The translations under genes and the position numbers were made by a program. The notes beneath the pieces are model-generated. The model did not search any database. It was not told the origin of the DNA and saw only the letters and a program-made list of their open reading frames with translations. Of a stretch of 64,000 bases of DNA, positions 53,842 through 62,626 are shown one piece after another (position 1 is the first letter of the stretch; every line of letters begins with the position of its first letter). Origin of the DNA: Paenibacillus endophyticus (lineage in GTDB: Bacteria; Bacillota; Bacilli; Paenibacillales; Paenibacillaceae); the NCBI RefSeq assembly GCF_014192395.1, contig NZ_JACHXW010000001.1, forward strand, positions 372,001 through 436,000, written 5' to 3'.

Positions 53842-55857
53842 ATGAAGAGATTTCTACTATTCCTGCTTCTTGCGGCGACCTGCATGCTTGCCGCGCCGGA
53901 AGCGATTTATGCGGAGCTCCCGTACCGGACCTCCTACTATGACAGCAATCAAGCGGCTTGGTTGCGCATTCAGCCGGTATATGCGCCGGCGGAGACGAAG
54001 GGTCCGCGGTTCTCTGAGCCGGTTGACCTGCAAGTAGGAGCGGATGACAAGGTTTATGTGGCGGACAAAGGCGCGAACAAGATCGCCGTGCTGAGTCCGG
54101 AAGGCGAGCTGCTGCTCTCCATCGGCGCTGAAGAGGGAGAGAGCATGCTTAGCGCGCCTGAAGGCCTATTCGTAACACCGGAAGGCCTTATCTACGTAGC
54201 GGACTCGGGGAACCAGCGCATTGCCGTATTCGGCGCAGACGGCAAGTTCGTTCGCGACTACAAGAAGCCTGCGTCGACGTTTCTGGAGCAGGAGCATTTC
54301 GTACCCGTCAAGCTGGTCGTTGACCGCCGCGGAGTCATGTATATCAGCTTGAATTCCTCCTATCAGGGCTTATTGCGGATGAATGGCGAAGGTGAATTTA
54401 TGGGCTATTTTGGCGCTAATAAGGCTCAGCAAACGGTGTTGAACTGGCTGAAGAAGCTCATTCTTAACAAAGAACAGCTCGCCAAAGAGCTTGCCAGCCT
54501 TCCTCGGCCCATTTCGAATGTCGCACTGGATTCAGACGGATTCATCTTCACGGCTACGGCGGCAGGCTTCGGGCAAGGCGCTATCCGCAAGCTGAATGCA
54601 GGAGGCGTTGACGCTTTTAAGAACAAAACGCTCGTTAATGGGCATGGCATCGTTGACGTCGCTAGCGATTCGAACGGTTTCTTGTACAACGTGGATATGG
54701 ACTCAGGCCGCGTGAACATTTATGACCAGAATGCGGAAGCGCTGTTCGCCTTCGGTTTCATCGACAATGAAACGCAGCAATACGGCGTACTTGGATATCC
54801 GACGAGCATTGGCGTAGATTCCAAGTTTGGCGTATGGATATCCGACAGCCGTACGGGAACCATCCATAAATTTGTTCGGACCGAGTTCGGGAGCGACGTG
54901 ATGCAGGCACTCACGCTGTATTTGGCAGGCAAATACGAACAAAGCGAGCCTTATTGGGACCGCGTCTACGCCCGCAACGATATGTACAATGGAGTCTTTC
55001 AAGGGCTTGGCAAGGTCTATCTGCATGATAACAATCATGAGGCTGCTTTGTCTTTCCTAAAGACGGCATTCGATACGAAAGGCTACTCCAAGGCTTTCTG
55101 GGAAATTCGGCTGGATTATTTGCAAAAGCACTTGATTGGGCTGGCAGCGGCTATCGCTGCGGTTCTGCTCTTGTTGAAGTATGGCGTTAAGGCTATCCGC
55201 AAACAGTTCAAGCGGCGTCCCTTGCCTGAATCATGGCAGCGACCGCTTGCCGACATTCGGAACTTATGGTTCGTCATGCTCCATCCCTATCAAGGCTTCT
55301 ACAAGCTGAAGGAAGCTAAAGTATCTGCTTGGATCATTGCCTTCATTCTTGCGGCCGTAATTGCTGTGAAGGTCGGAACGATTTATCTTACGGGCTTTCT
55401 CTTCCATCCCGTAGAGCTGTCGCAAATCAATATATGGGGAAGCCTTGGCTTGTTCGTGGTTCCTTGGCTGACCTGGATTATTGCCAATTATCTGGTTTGC
55501 AGCGTGAAGGACGGGGAAGGGAAATTCAGGGAGGTTATCCAAGGCAGCACGTATGCGCTCGCACCTTATCTGTTCTTCTCCATTCCGGCATTGATCCTAT
55601 CCAATTTGGTCACGCTTGACGAGCGGGTTATCGTTGATTCGCTGAATACGGTCATGTTTCTATGGATGGGCGTCATGCTGATCGTGATGACGCAGGTTAT
55701 CCATAACTTCGACTTTTTGGAGACGCTCAAAAATATCGCGATTACCGTATTCACAATCGGCACGATATGGCTGTTTGCTTTCCTCGTGTTTGGCCTGTCT
55801 TACAATTTATACGATTTCTTCTATCAGCTTTACAAGGAGGTGACCTTCTATGGTTGA
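53842..55857 (+). CDS. NHL beta-propeller protein fused to a Yip1-type membrane domain
   Basis: A 671-aa membrane protein. Signal peptide (1-24), extracellular NHL-repeat propeller (about 50-350; repeats such as PVDLQVGADDKVYVADKGANKIAV and APEGLFVTPEGLIYVADSGNQRIAVF), TPR-like helical stretch (about 355-425; KYEQSEPYWDRVYARN), a helix at about 431-447, and a Yip1-family bundle of about five helices (465-665). Propellers of this type bind protein or glycan; Yip1 domains are membrane scaffolds. Sits between two permease pairs and overlaps the DUF5696 gene by eight bases. A role as surface organiser of the importer is inference. Confidence 0.8.
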   Translation: MKRFLLFLLLAATCMLAAPEAIYAELPYRTSYYDSNQAAWLRIQPVYAPAETKGPRFSEPVDLQVGADDKVYVADKGANKIAVLSPEGELLLSIGAEEGESMLSAPEGLFVTPEGLIYVADSGNQRIAVFGADGKFVRDYKKPASTFLEQEHFVPVKLVVDRRGVMYISLNSSYQGLLRMNGEGEFMGYFGANKAQQTVLNWLKKLILNKEQLAKELASLPRPISNVALDSDGFIFTATAAGFGQGAIRKLNAGGVDAFKNKTLVNGHGIVDVASDSNGFLYNVDMDSGRVNIYDQNAEALFAFGFIDNETQQYGVLGYPTSIGVDSKFGVWISDSRTGTIHKFVRTEFGSDVMQALTLYLAGKYEQSEPYWDRVYARNDMYNGVFQGLGKVYLHDNNHEAALSFLKTAFDTKGYSKAFWEIRLDYLQKHLIGLAAAIAAVLLLLKYGVKAIRKQFKRRPLPESWQRPLADIRNLWFVMLHPYQGFYKLKEAKVSAWIIAFILAAVIAVKVGTIYLTGFLFHPVELSQINIWGSLGLFVVPWLTWIIANYLVCSVKDGEGKFREVIQGSTYALAPYLFFSIPALILSNLVTLDERVIVDSLNTVMFLWMGVMLIVMTQVIHNFDFLETLKNIAITVFTIGTIWLFAFLVFGLSYNLYDFFYQLYKEVTFYG

Positions 55858-58078
55858 GCTCATCAAGCGCACTTCCCTTCGGGTAAAGCTTGCCGCAACG
55901 GTGTTTCTTTTACTTCTTATCGTAACGGTTATCGTCCTTTTTCAGAGCAACGAGCTGTCGCCTGCCAAGGCACTGGAGCTTGCTGGAATCGAGGAGCCTT
56001 CAGCCACGTTATCTCCGCTCTATGAGGGGGAAGCCTGGAAGCCGGAGCCGGAAACGGACGGCTTCGCTGAAGCGCTGGAAAACGATGATTTCGCGCTTTA
56101 TATCCATCCTGCCAGCACGCAGATTGCTTTGGTAGACAAACGGAGCGGGTATAGATGGAGCAGCAATCCTGCCGAGGAGCAGCTTAACGGTGAAACGGTT
56201 AAGGGGGTATTGCTGGCCAATCTGAAATCGCCGTTCGTGCTCACCTACGTTAGGACGCAGGGGAAGGACCAGACGATTCGCGAGGTGCTTAACGCCGGCG
56301 ATCCCAAGGTTCAAACGACGCTGATCAGAAACGAAAACGGGCTGCAGGTCTCTTACCTGTTCACGGAAAAGCAGCTTGGCTTTACGATTCAATACGAGCT
56401 TACGCCGCAGGGGCTGAAAGCTCGTATTCCAAGCGAGGGCATTAAGGAAGAAGGGGAATATTCGGTCTTTACGGTTGACTTGCTCCCGTATTTCGGTGCA
56501 GCAACCACAGAGGAAGAGGGTTATATCTTCGTGCCGGACGGCCCAGGCGGGCTGATTCGCTTCGATAGTGAGCGTGCCGGGGTATCCAGAGGTTATATCC
56601 ATCAAGTATACGGCCTTGAATTGACCAATTCCGGAAATTGGAGCCGTTCGGGGGAGAGACGGGAGAACATCGCGTATCCCGTGTTCGGCATGAAGCGGGG
56701 CAGCAATGCCTTTATGGCCGTGCTGACTAAGGGAGGCGATTCCGCGAACATCGCCGCGATGCCGCCCGGACTTAAATCGGGGCTATACAACGTGTACACC
56801 AATCAGATCTACCGCGAGGAGTATTTGTACCGGATGAGCAGGCTCGCGGCGCCGCTCAAAGCGGTGCAAAAGCAGCGCCTGCAAACGGACAGGGAAATCG
56901 AATATCGATTCCTGAACGGCGAGGATGCCGATTATGTGGGCATGGCGACAGCCTATCGCGACTATTTGACGGAAACAGGCAAGCTGAAGGAAAAGCTGAA
57001 GCCAGTGGAGCATACGCCGCTCTACCTGAAAATTATGGGAGGCAGCTATACCGAAGCTTTTAGCAAAATCAAGTATATGACGGCAACGACCTTCGCGCAG
57101 GCGGCCCGCATCGTCAACGGTCTTCGCGAGGAAGGCGTCGCTAATATGAAGGTCGTCTACTACGGCTGGCAAAACCAAGGGGAATACGATTTGTATGACC
57201 GTTTTCCGATCGAGGAATCACTTGGCGGCGAAGCGGCAGCGAAGGATTTCTTGGCCGAGATGAAGGGAAAAGGCGTCGATGTGCTGTTCGAGGACGACTT
57301 CGTATGGATCGATTCGGAAAACTCGGATTTATCCGGCAAGACGAATGGCATCCGCGGCATTGATGAGACAGTGTTTATCGACGAAGGCTGGTTCATCAGC
57401 AAGCCGGCACGGACCGTTGCGATGGCTTACCAGACGATGGAGAAGCTGAAAAAAATAGGCGTATCCGGTATGCTGTTCAATTATTTGGGCGAAATGGTGT
57501 TCCATGATTATGACCCGTCCGGCATTGCAACCCGCGAGGATACCATTGCTGTGTATGACGGTCTGCTCGCTTATGCGCAGAAGACGCTGGGCTCGGCAGG
57601 CGTATACCGCGGCAACGATTATACAGTCGGCCAGACCGACTATATTGCCGGGCTTCCATCGGAATCCAGCTACGATTTCATGGTTGACGAGACGGTACCC
57701 TTTTACCCGATTGCGCTGCATGGCTATGTTTCGTATTCGTTCGGCGACGGAAATTTGCGAAACGATGTGGAGGCCGAGTTTTTGAAAGCAATCGAGTACG
57801 GCGCGATACCTTCCTTCTTTCTGACCCATGAGGATTCCAGAACGCTGAAGTACACGTCGGCGAGCTTCCTGTTCAGCAGCAAATATGAGAAGTGGACGTC
57901 ACGTATTCTGAAGGAATATGCGGATTTCGATTCCCTTGCGCCTGTTTTCTCACAGACGATCATAGATCATGAGAAGCTTTCGGAGTCTAGATTCGCGACG
58001 GTTTATGAGGACGGCACGCGCGTCGTTGTCGATTACGGTACGAACACATTCACGGTGGAGAAGGGGGCGGGCGCCTAA
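55850..58078 (+). CDS. DUF5696 membrane-anchored protein, hydrolase-like
   Basis: A 742-aa protein with one N-terminal membrane helix (about 13-31) and a large extracellular part. An N-terminal beta-domain (about 70-370) is followed by a segment with alternating strands and helices (about 380-700; MKVVYYGWQNQGEYD, VDVLFEDDFVWIDS, GMLFNYLGEMVFHDY) that looks like a TIM barrel of a glycosidase, with many Asp/Glu at strand ends. It matches my recollection of DUF5696, whose function is not established. Overlaps the preceding gene by eight bases and the next by one. Possibly trims the polymer before import. Confidence 0.7.
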   Translation: MVELIKRTSLRVKLAATVFLLLLIVTVIVLFQSNELSPAKALELAGIEEPSATLSPLYEGEAWKPEPETDGFAEALENDDFALYIHPASTQIALVDKRSGYRWSSNPAEEQLNGETVKGVLLANLKSPFVLTYVRTQGKDQTIREVLNAGDPKVQTTLIRNENGLQVSYLFTEKQLGFTIQYELTPQGLKARIPSEGIKEEGEYSVFTVDLLPYFGAATTEEEGYIFVPDGPGGLIRFDSERAGVSRGYIHQVYGLELTNSGNWSRSGERRENIAYPVFGMKRGSNAFMAVLTKGGDSANIAAMPPGLKSGLYNVYTNQIYREEYLYRMSRLAAPLKAVQKQRLQTDREIEYRFLNGEDADYVGMATAYRDYLTETGKLKEKLKPVEHTPLYLKIMGGSYTEAFSKIKYMTATTFAQAARIVNGLREEGVANMKVVYYGWQNQGEYDLYDRFPIEESLGGEAAAKDFLAEMKGKGVDVLFEDDFVWIDSENSDLSGKTNGIRGIDETVFIDEGWFISKPARTVAMAYQTMEKLKKIGVSGMLFNYLGEMVFHDYDPSGIATREDTIAVYDGLLAYAQKTLGSAGVYRGNDYTVGQTDYIAGLPSESSYDFMVDETVPFYPIALHGYVSYSFGDGNLRNDVEAEFLKAIEYGAIPSFFLTHEDSRTLKYTSASFLFSSKYEKWTSRILKEYADFDSLAPVFSQTIIDHEKLSESRFATVYEDGTRVVVDYGTNTFTVEKGAGA

Positions 58079-58971
58079 TGCAAGCAAAAGCGAAGGGACG
58101 CGCTGCGCGTCTCTACCTGTGGAAAGGCTACGGCATGGGCCTGCTGTTCATGCTGCCGTGGATCATCGGGTTTGCCCTGTTCGTGCTCATCCCGATCAGC
58201 TGGTCCTTGTTCATGTCCTTCAACAAAGTCCAAGTGGCCGTCGGCGGCTTCAAATATGAATGGATCGGCATGCGCAATTACCGCGACGCGTTTCTCAAGG
58301 ATAATGTTTTCCCGATAGAGCTGATAACGTATATCCAGGAAATGCTGCTGATGGTACCGATTATCGTCATATTCGCGCTGCTGATCGCCTTGATGCTCAA
58401 CCAGAAGTTTCCGGGCAGATTCATATATCGGGCATTGTTTTTCTTGCCGGTCATCTTCGCGACAGGGCAGGTGCTATCCGAGCTGTTCCTGCAGGGCGCT
58501 GGCGATATTCCGTTTCTCGAGCAGTACAATTTGCTGCCGCTGGTTGAGGAGTATGTCGGCAAGCAATTCGCGGAAACGGTTATGGCTGTTCTCGGCAAAG
58601 CAATTCTTATTCTGTGGTATTCAGGCGTGCAAATTCTTATCTTTATCGCAGGTTTTCAGACGATTTCGCCGACCATATACGAGGCTGTACGCATCGACGG
58701 CGCATCGCCTTGGGACAGCTTTTGGAAAATAACGCTGCCGGCATGCGTACCGTTCATCAGCTTGAATGTGCTGTATACGATTATCGACCTGTTCACCTTC
58801 CCGCTTAATCCGGTTTTGAAGCACATCAAAGACAATATGTTTAAGGTCGATACCGGCTATGGTTACGCCAGTGCGCTCGCGTGGATTTATTTTGGCATTA
58901 TTTTCGCGCTGATCGCCATCGTATTATGGCTGTTCAGCCGGAGCCTCAAGACTAGGAGGGCGCATTCATGA
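58078..58971 (+). CDS. Sugar ABC transporter permease, MalF type (pair 2)
   Basis: A 297-aa permease, six predicted helices, EAA loop EAVRIDGASPWDSFWKITLP. The ATG shares its first base with the last base of the preceding TAA. The second complete permease pair of the operon begins here. Confidence 0.93.
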   Translation: MQAKAKGRAARLYLWKGYGMGLLFMLPWIIGFALFVLIPISWSLFMSFNKVQVAVGGFKYEWIGMRNYRDAFLKDNVFPIELITYIQEMLLMVPIIVIFALLIALMLNQKFPGRFIYRALFFLPVIFATGQVLSELFLQGAGDIPFLEQYNLLPLVEEYVGKQFAETVMAVLGKAILILWYSGVQILIFIAGFQTISPTIYEAVRIDGASPWDSFWKITLPACVPFISLNVLYTIIDLFTFPLNPVLKHIKDNMFKVDTGYGYASALAWIYFGIIFALIAIVLWLFSRSLKTRRAHS

Positions 58972-59951
58972 TTGCTGCAATGAAGTCAGAACTGTCCAAG
59001 GCAAGCCGCAGCTTAAGAGGCGTGCTTTGGAGCCGAAAGGCGCAAAAAACGAAAATGCTTGTGCTCGGCCGAAGCCTCTCCGACGGCTTGCTCGCCAAGC
59101 TTGTCATCTATTTGCTGCTGTCCATCGTTGCTTACCTGTATTTGCAGCCAATTCTGTACATGGTCAGCACGATGTTCAAGAATATGAGCGATCTGCTCGA
59201 TCCGACCGTGAAGTGGATTCCGCGTGAAATTACCTGGGAGAACATCTCGAAAGCGCTCAAAGGGCTGCAATATCCGGAGGCGCTTCGCAATACGGCGTTA
59301 ATCTCGGTTACCTGCTCGCTCGTGCAAGTCATCATTTGCGCTATGACGGGCTACGCGCTGGCTAGGCTGGCTCTGCCGTTCAAGGGACTTTTCACCGCGC
59401 TTATCATTTTGACCTTTTTGATTCCGCCGCAGGTCATTATCATTCCGCTATATGTCATTTTCAGCAAGCTCGGGCTATTGAATTCACTATTTGTCTTTCT
59501 TATTCCAGCCTTATTCGGGCAAGGGCTGAAGGGGGCGCTATTCATTCTGATCTTCCGGCAGTTTTTCAAGGCGCAGCCGCCAAGCCTGGAGGAAGCGGCG
59601 AAGCTCGACGGCGCATCGACGGCAAGACTGTTTTTTGGAATTATGCTTCCGCTTGCGAGATCGGCCTGCCTTGTCGTCTTTCTCTTCTCGTTTATCTGGT
59701 ATTGGAACATGTATTACGAGCCGTCGATGTTTCTGAGCAAAGGCTTTACGCCGCTGTCGATTCGCCTCGACATGCTGGAGGAAGTGCTTAATCCATCGCT
59801 GCTCGGCAACACGCGCACCATTGTGAATCCAATTACGGAAAGCACCAAAATGGCGGCTGCATTTTTCATTATTCTTCCGCCGATTCTCGTATTCATGTTT
59901 CTGCAGCGCTGGTTCGTAAGCGGAATTGAGAGAACGGGCATTGTCGAGTAG
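58968..59951 (+). CDS. Sugar ABC transporter permease, MalG type (pair 2)
   Basis: A 327-aa permease with an unusually long cytoplasmic N-terminus (about 40 residues, basic, LSKASRSLRGVLWSRKAQ), six helices and EAA loop EAAKLDGASTARLFFGIMLP. Overlaps its partner by four bases (ATGA). Followed by 353 bases with tandem repeats and then the binding protein. Confidence 0.93.
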   Translation: MIAAMKSELSKASRSLRGVLWSRKAQKTKMLVLGRSLSDGLLAKLVIYLLLSIVAYLYLQPILYMVSTMFKNMSDLLDPTVKWIPREITWENISKALKGLQYPEALRNTALISVTCSLVQVIICAMTGYALARLALPFKGLFTALIILTFLIPPQVIIIPLYVIFSKLGLLNSLFVFLIPALFGQGLKGALFILIFRQFFKAQPPSLEEAAKLDGASTARLFFGIMLPLARSACLVVFLFSFIWYWNMYYEPSMFLSKGFTPLSIRLDMLEEVLNPSLLGNTRTIVNPITESTKMAAAFFIILPPILVFMFLQRWFVSGIERTGIVE

Positions 59952-60054
59952 GGAATGCGGAATGTTGAGGAGGTGATGCGGCGGAGATCGGTTCGAAGCG
60001 GCATGGAAACACGAGGGGAAGGCTCATGGAGCAGCGTTTGCTTGACAGAGAAGC

Positions 60055-60068
60055 GGTAAGCGCTTACG
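60055..60068 (+). promoter_or_regulatory. cre-like palindrome upstream of the binding-protein gene
   Basis: GGTAAGCGCTTACG holds the same perfect GTAAGCGCTTAC as at 47729-47740 and fits 12 of 14 cre positions. TTGACA lies just upstream at 60042-60047 and could be a -35 box, though no good -10 is at the right distance. Confidence 0.6.
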
Positions 60069-60076
60069 AAAGCAGA

Positions 60077-60286
60077 ACACAAAACAAGGTTTATGCTTAC
60101 GAGGCGAGTTTTGCTTTAAATACTCATGTAATGAGTATTTGTAACACAAAACGAGGTTCATGCTTACGAGGTGAGTTTTGCTTTAAATACTCATGTGATG
60201 AGTATTTGTAACACAAAACGAGGTTCATGCTTACGAGGTGAGTTTTGCTTTAAATACTCATGTGATGAGTATTTGTAACACAAAAC
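60077..60286 (+). repeat. Three tandem 67-bp repeats, each with a 10-bp hairpin
   Basis: Units at 60077-60143, 60144-60210 and 60211-60277, plus nine bases of a fourth. Units 2 and 3 are identical; unit 1 differs at four positions. Each unit holds AAATACTCAT, three bases and ATGAGTATTT, plus the half-site GCTTACGAGG that recalls the palindrome just upstream. The array ends 18 bases before the start codon of the binding-protein gene and stays in its mRNA leader if transcription starts upstream. It could be a multi-operator, a stack of mRNA-stabilising hairpins, or a leader regulator. 67 is not a multiple of three, so it is not protein-coding by design. Confidence 0.95.
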
Positions 60287-60304
60287 TTTTGGGAGGTTAA
60301 AAGA

Positions 60305-61669
60305 ATGAAAAACAAACGCGGCTTTACTTGGATGTTGTGTATCGTACTTATGTTTTCGGTTATTCTTACAGCATGCTCAGGCAATAATGGGGGCACCAAC
60401 GCTCCAAGCAATGCAGCCGAAGCGACCGATCCGCCGGCAACGACGGATAACCAGCCAGCGCCGGAAGAGAACAAAGAGCCGGTTACATTGAAGTTGATTT
60501 CCTGGTCGGATTCCTACACGGAGCTTTACAAAAAGTTCAACGAAAAATACCCTTGGATTACGATCGAGCAGGTGCCGGTTAACAGCCAGCCGATTATGGA
60601 AATTATCGCTTCGCTCGAAGCAGCGGGAACGCCTGCCGATTTAACGTGGATCGACAGCGACTTGATTACCTTCGACCAAGCGGGTCTTGTCGAGGATCTA
60701 ACGCCTTATATTGACAAGGATCCGACGTTCCAAGACGTTCAGCTTCCTGAAGGCTTCTTCGATACGATGACGTACAAGGAGAAGAGGCTTGCCGTTCCTT
60801 TTGTAGACGTACCAATGTGGATTCTAGTCAACAAAGACCTTCTCGCCAAGCATGGCGTGGAAATGCCTGCTAACGATTGGACGTATGACGACTTCCGTGA
60901 GGTTGCCAAAAAAATTACGGATCCCGAAGCGGGAGAGTACGGCTTGACCACGCAGCCTGAGTTCCAAATGCGCGTGCTGAGCACGAAAGCGATTGCGGAT
61001 GGCCATGCGGCTAACATCCATTATATGAATGAGGATTTGACGCAAAGCTTGCTGAACACGCCTGACGTTATGAACGATGTAAGATGGCTGTCGGACTTCG
61101 TTTGGAAGGACGGCTCCATGCAAAGCAATGCGAAAGCTGCTGAAACAGGCGATGTGACAAGAGAATTCATCAACGGCAAGACTGGCTTCGCAATCGGCGG
61201 AGACTGGGTGCTGCCTGGCCTTAAGAAGGACGCTAAATTCGAGTGGGATGTACTGCCTTTCCCAAGAGGAAAAGTAAGCCAGCCTGGATACAGCATCTAC
61301 GGACCGCTTTCCTTGCTAAGCGGTTCGAAGCATAAGGAAGAAGCTTTCTTATGGATCAGCTTCCAGTTCTCGAAGGAAGCGCAGAAGTGGAAAATCGACC
61401 AAGGCGCGAATGCTTCAGTCATTGATCCGGAATTGACAGCTTATTACGATGAGACGCCAATGTGGGAAGGTAAAAACAAAGAGGCAGTAAAAATCGCCAA
61501 AGAAAACGCGAAGATTCAGCCTGGTGTTACTGTCCCGGCTTGGTCCGAATACAACTGGAACAATATTTTGAACGAAATTATTTTTGATGGAGCCGATATT
61601 AACCGCCTTATTCCGGAAACGGAGAAATGGAATAAACGGACGCTTGAGGTTCGCGAGTCTTTGAAATAA
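60305..61669 (+). CDS. Sugar-binding lipoprotein (CUT1), last gene of the large transport operon
   Basis: A 454-aa binding protein with lipobox LTAC (Cys25), a long Ala/Pro/Glu-rich linker and the binding fold from about EPVTLKLISWSD. GGGAGG lies before the ATG, directly after the repeat array. Closely similar to the orphan binding protein at 31028. It most likely serves permease pair 2, which lies just upstream. Its own leader suggests separate expression from the permeases, giving an excess of binding protein. Confidence 0.93.
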   Translation: MKNKRGFTWMLCIVLMFSVILTACSGNNGGTNAPSNAAEATDPPATTDNQPAPEENKEPVTLKLISWSDSYTELYKKFNEKYPWITIEQVPVNSQPIMEIIASLEAAGTPADLTWIDSDLITFDQAGLVEDLTPYIDKDPTFQDVQLPEGFFDTMTYKEKRLAVPFVDVPMWILVNKDLLAKHGVEMPANDWTYDDFREVAKKITDPEAGEYGLTTQPEFQMRVLSTKAIADGHAANIHYMNEDLTQSLLNTPDVMNDVRWLSDFVWKDGSMQSNAKAAETGDVTREFINGKTGFAIGGDWVLPGLKKDAKFEWDVLPFPRGKVSQPGYSIYGPLSLLSGSKHKEEAFLWISFQFSKEAQKWKIDQGANASVIDPELTAYYDETPMWEGKNKEAVKIAKENAKIQPGVTVPAWSEYNWNNILNEIIFDGADINRLIPETEKWNKRTLEVRESLK

Positions 61670-61782
61670 CAGAGCGGGTCCTCTATTCAAAGCTACCATC
61701 AAAGCATCTAGGGCTCCTAATGATAGCAGTCACAGAACGAAATACTTGACTTCTAGTCATAGTAGTCAAAGCAGTTACCCAA

Positions 61783-61825
61783 ACACCTTAAGCGGGAGCT
61801 TTTATCGCTTAGGGTGTTTTTTTGT
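61783..61825 (+). terminator. Terminator of the large transport operon
   Basis: AACACCTTAAGCG pairs with CGCTTAGGGTGTT (one G-U and one G-T mismatch region), then a run of seven T. Confidence 0.88.
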
Positions 61826-61927
61826 TAAGAACTAATCATCCGCATGATCGTTCCTGCCGATTAGACGTACGATGTTCTTTTCGTTATGCTTAGTTGAAGG
61901 AAGTCGCATACCGGGAGGGAACAATCA

Positions 61928-62626
61928 TTGAATGAGGCGATATTGGTCGTAGAGGACGAGCGTCGAATCGCTCGTCTGCTCCAGATTGAGCTCGAAAGCG
62001 AGGGCTATGAGGTGCGGCTGGCATCTGATGGCGTAGACGGCTGGGGCGAGTATAAAGCAGGGGGAATTGCACTTATTATATTAGATGTGATGCTTCCGGG
62101 AATTAGCGGGCTGGATTTGCTGCAGCGCATACGAGCCGTAGACAGCGATACACCAATTATTATGCTGACAGCGAATAGCACCGTATCGGACAAAGTTACC
62201 GGTCTCGATCTTGGAGCTAATGATTATATGACGAAACCGTTCGAGATGGAGGAATTGCTCGCTCGCATTCGGGCCTCATTCCGCAAAGGATCGGCTCGCG
62301 CCAGCGACGAGCAGCATGTTGGCGAGTGGTTGACCGCATCCGATTTGAGGCTTAATGAACGTACACGCGAAGTAGAGCGAGCCGGTCAAGCGATCGCGTT
62401 GACGCAGCGCGAGTTCGACCTGCTCACCTATTTGCTGCGCAACAAAAAACTGGTGCTCAGCCGCGACCAGCTGCTTGCTGAAGTATGGGGCTACGATTAT
62501 GCGGGCAATACCAATGTCGTGGATGTCTACATTCGATATGTGCGGAAAAAGGTGGACGAGGGCTTTGGTGCCGAGCTCATCCATACGGTTCGCGGCATCG
62601 GTTATTGCATTAAGGATGCGACATGA
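61928..62626 (+). CDS. OmpR/PhoB-type response regulator
   Basis: A 232-aa regulator with receiver domain (acidic pocket E9-D10, phospho-acceptor D53 in IILDVMLPG, TKPF at the conserved Lys) and a C-terminal winged helix (about 130-230; LTQREFDLLTYLL, VVDVYIRYVRKKVD, VRGIGYCI). TTG start set by GGGAGGG nine bases upstream. Overlaps the next kinase by four bases. Target genes unknown. Confidence 0.93.
   Translation: MNEAILVVEDERRIARLLQIELESEGYEVRLASDGVDGWGEYKAGGIALIILDVMLPGISGLDLLQRIRAVDSDTPIIMLTANSTVSDKVTGLDLGANDYMTKPFEMEELLARIRASFRKGSARASDEQHVGEWLTASDLRLNERTREVERAGQAIALTQREFDLLTYLLRNKKLVLSRDQLLAEVWGYDYAGNTNVVDVYIRYVRKKVDEGFGAELIHTVRGIGYCIKDAT

Noticed and set aside
60026..60211. 61-codon open frame through the tandem repeats
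   Set aside because: Unit length 67 is not a multiple of three, so the frame shifts in every unit; no ribosome binding site; composition follows the repeat, not coding sequence.
60077..60286. Repeat array as a CRISPR
   Set aside because: Units are contiguous with no unique spacers, and no cas genes are near.
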